From positions 1 through 49,794 of the forward strand of contig CAMWQV010000001.1 of NCBI GenBank assembly GCA_947176425.1: DNA of 49,794 nt. Reading direction: 5' to 3'. Source of the stretch: an uncultured Clostridia bacterium. Lineage in GTDB: Bacteria > Bacillota > Clostridia > Oscillospirales > Oscillospiraceae. The notes below the pieces were generated by a model. The model was not told where the DNA came from, made no database searches, and saw only the letters and a list, made by a program, of their open reading frames with translations. The first letter of the stretch is position 1, and every line of letters begins with the position of its first letter. This document shows, in pieces, positions 49,532-49,794 of the stretch. Made by a program: the position numbers and the translations under genes.

Positions 49532-49794
49532 TGCACGATGTCCCCAACGCCGAGGTCAGGCGGGGTATCGCCATCCTCCTCCGGCTCACCAGCCGCCACG
49601 ATCAGCACGGCAAGGTCGTGCTTGTTCTTCGCACCGAAGACAGCCGCAGAATCCACGCCCAGGTCTGCGGCCATCTGTTCCAGATCGGGCCGCTGCATAC
49701 GCTCCAGCCGCGCCACCTCTGCCGCGTCAGGATTGCCCTCCCCGCCGCTTACGGGCGGCTCTGTGGGCGGTTCCTCGCTGGTGGTATCCTGGGG
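49528..49794 (-). CDS. Partial protein at the right edge (head-tail region)
   Basis: The frame is open to the window end. Visible part: a Pro/Glu/Gly-rich linker, then LERMQRPDLEQMAADLGVDS, resembling a HeH/SAP-like helical domain. Overlaps the next gene by ATGA. The N-terminus is outside. Confidence 0.55.
   Translation of the reverse strand, partial: PQDTTSEEPPTEPPVSGGEGNPDAAEVARLERMQRPDLEQMAADLGVDSAAVFGAKNKHDLAVLIVAAGEPEEDGDTPPDLGVGDIVQ

Noticed and set aside
1..49794. CRISPR arrays, tRNA and rRNA genes
   Set aside because: No regularly spaced repeats and no tRNA- or rRNA-like sequence were seen on reading; a covariance search would be needed to exclude a tRNA fully.

Overview
This window is most of a temperate contractile-tailed (myovirus-type) phage genome from a GC-rich Gram-positive gut bacterium, most likely a clostridial Oscillospiraceae relative. 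The basis for that is Firmicutes-style ribosome binding sites (AAGGAGG), P2-like tail genes of the Firmicutes kind, PcfJ/PcfK, Rha, HicAB and ImmA families, and a carried copy of the end of a Firmicutes-like rpsI gene. No host chromosomal block is visible. The lineage call is inference from gene style, not a database match.

Layout. 0.1-17.1 kb (minus strand): early/replication operon read right to left. It holds two excisionase-like or small regulators, a small membrane protein, the N-terminal piece of an SNF2 helicase, a five-gene block (zinc ribbon, HNH endonuclease, PcfK, PcfJ, DUF3102), the rest of the SNF2 helicase, a Gp157-like protein, a probable ssDNA-binding protein, a primase/helicase, an iteron array (4.8-5.1 kb, probable origin), HD and HAD proteins, a VRR-NUC nuclease, a late-regulator-like protein and a DUF559-type nuclease. 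17.4-22.8 kb: lysogeny region with Cro-like and CI-like HTH proteins, ImmA peptidase, AT-rich cargo (MORN lipoprotein, broken serine recombinase, membrane protein) and a tyrosine integrase. 22.8-23.1 kb: an attP site carrying the last 18 codons, stop and terminator of rpsI, flanked on both sides by paired GGGGTGCAT arm sites. 23.3-25.5 kb: Rha regulator, HTH and ribbon-helix-helix proteins, and a HicAB module. 25.8-27.8 kb: lysis (holin-like proteins and amidase). 27.9-49.8 kb: tail operon in minus direction (fibres, gpI, baseplate J, gp25, LysM, gpV, gpD, gpX, tape measure, chaperone with a T TTT TTG frameshift, tube, sheath, completion proteins), leaving the window towards the head genes.

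Because phage genes lie on both sides of an intact attP, the sequence is best explained as a circular/excised phage, an episome or a junction between tandem prophages, rather than a simple integrated prophage with host flanks.

The tail operon is interrupted three times by cargo with its own promoters on the opposite strand: a DUF2441-like gene between two fibre genes, a second HicAB between gpD and gpX, and an HTH plus GIY-YIG/HTH pair beside an ImmA/HNH block between chaperone and tape measure. Four short promoter-to-terminator units on the plus strand lie divergent to gene starts and look like phage small RNAs. Two of them share a 62-bp promoter/leader block and expose an anti-Shine-Dalgarno sequence. 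Together with the split helicase and the rpsI attP, these are the most unusual elements seen.
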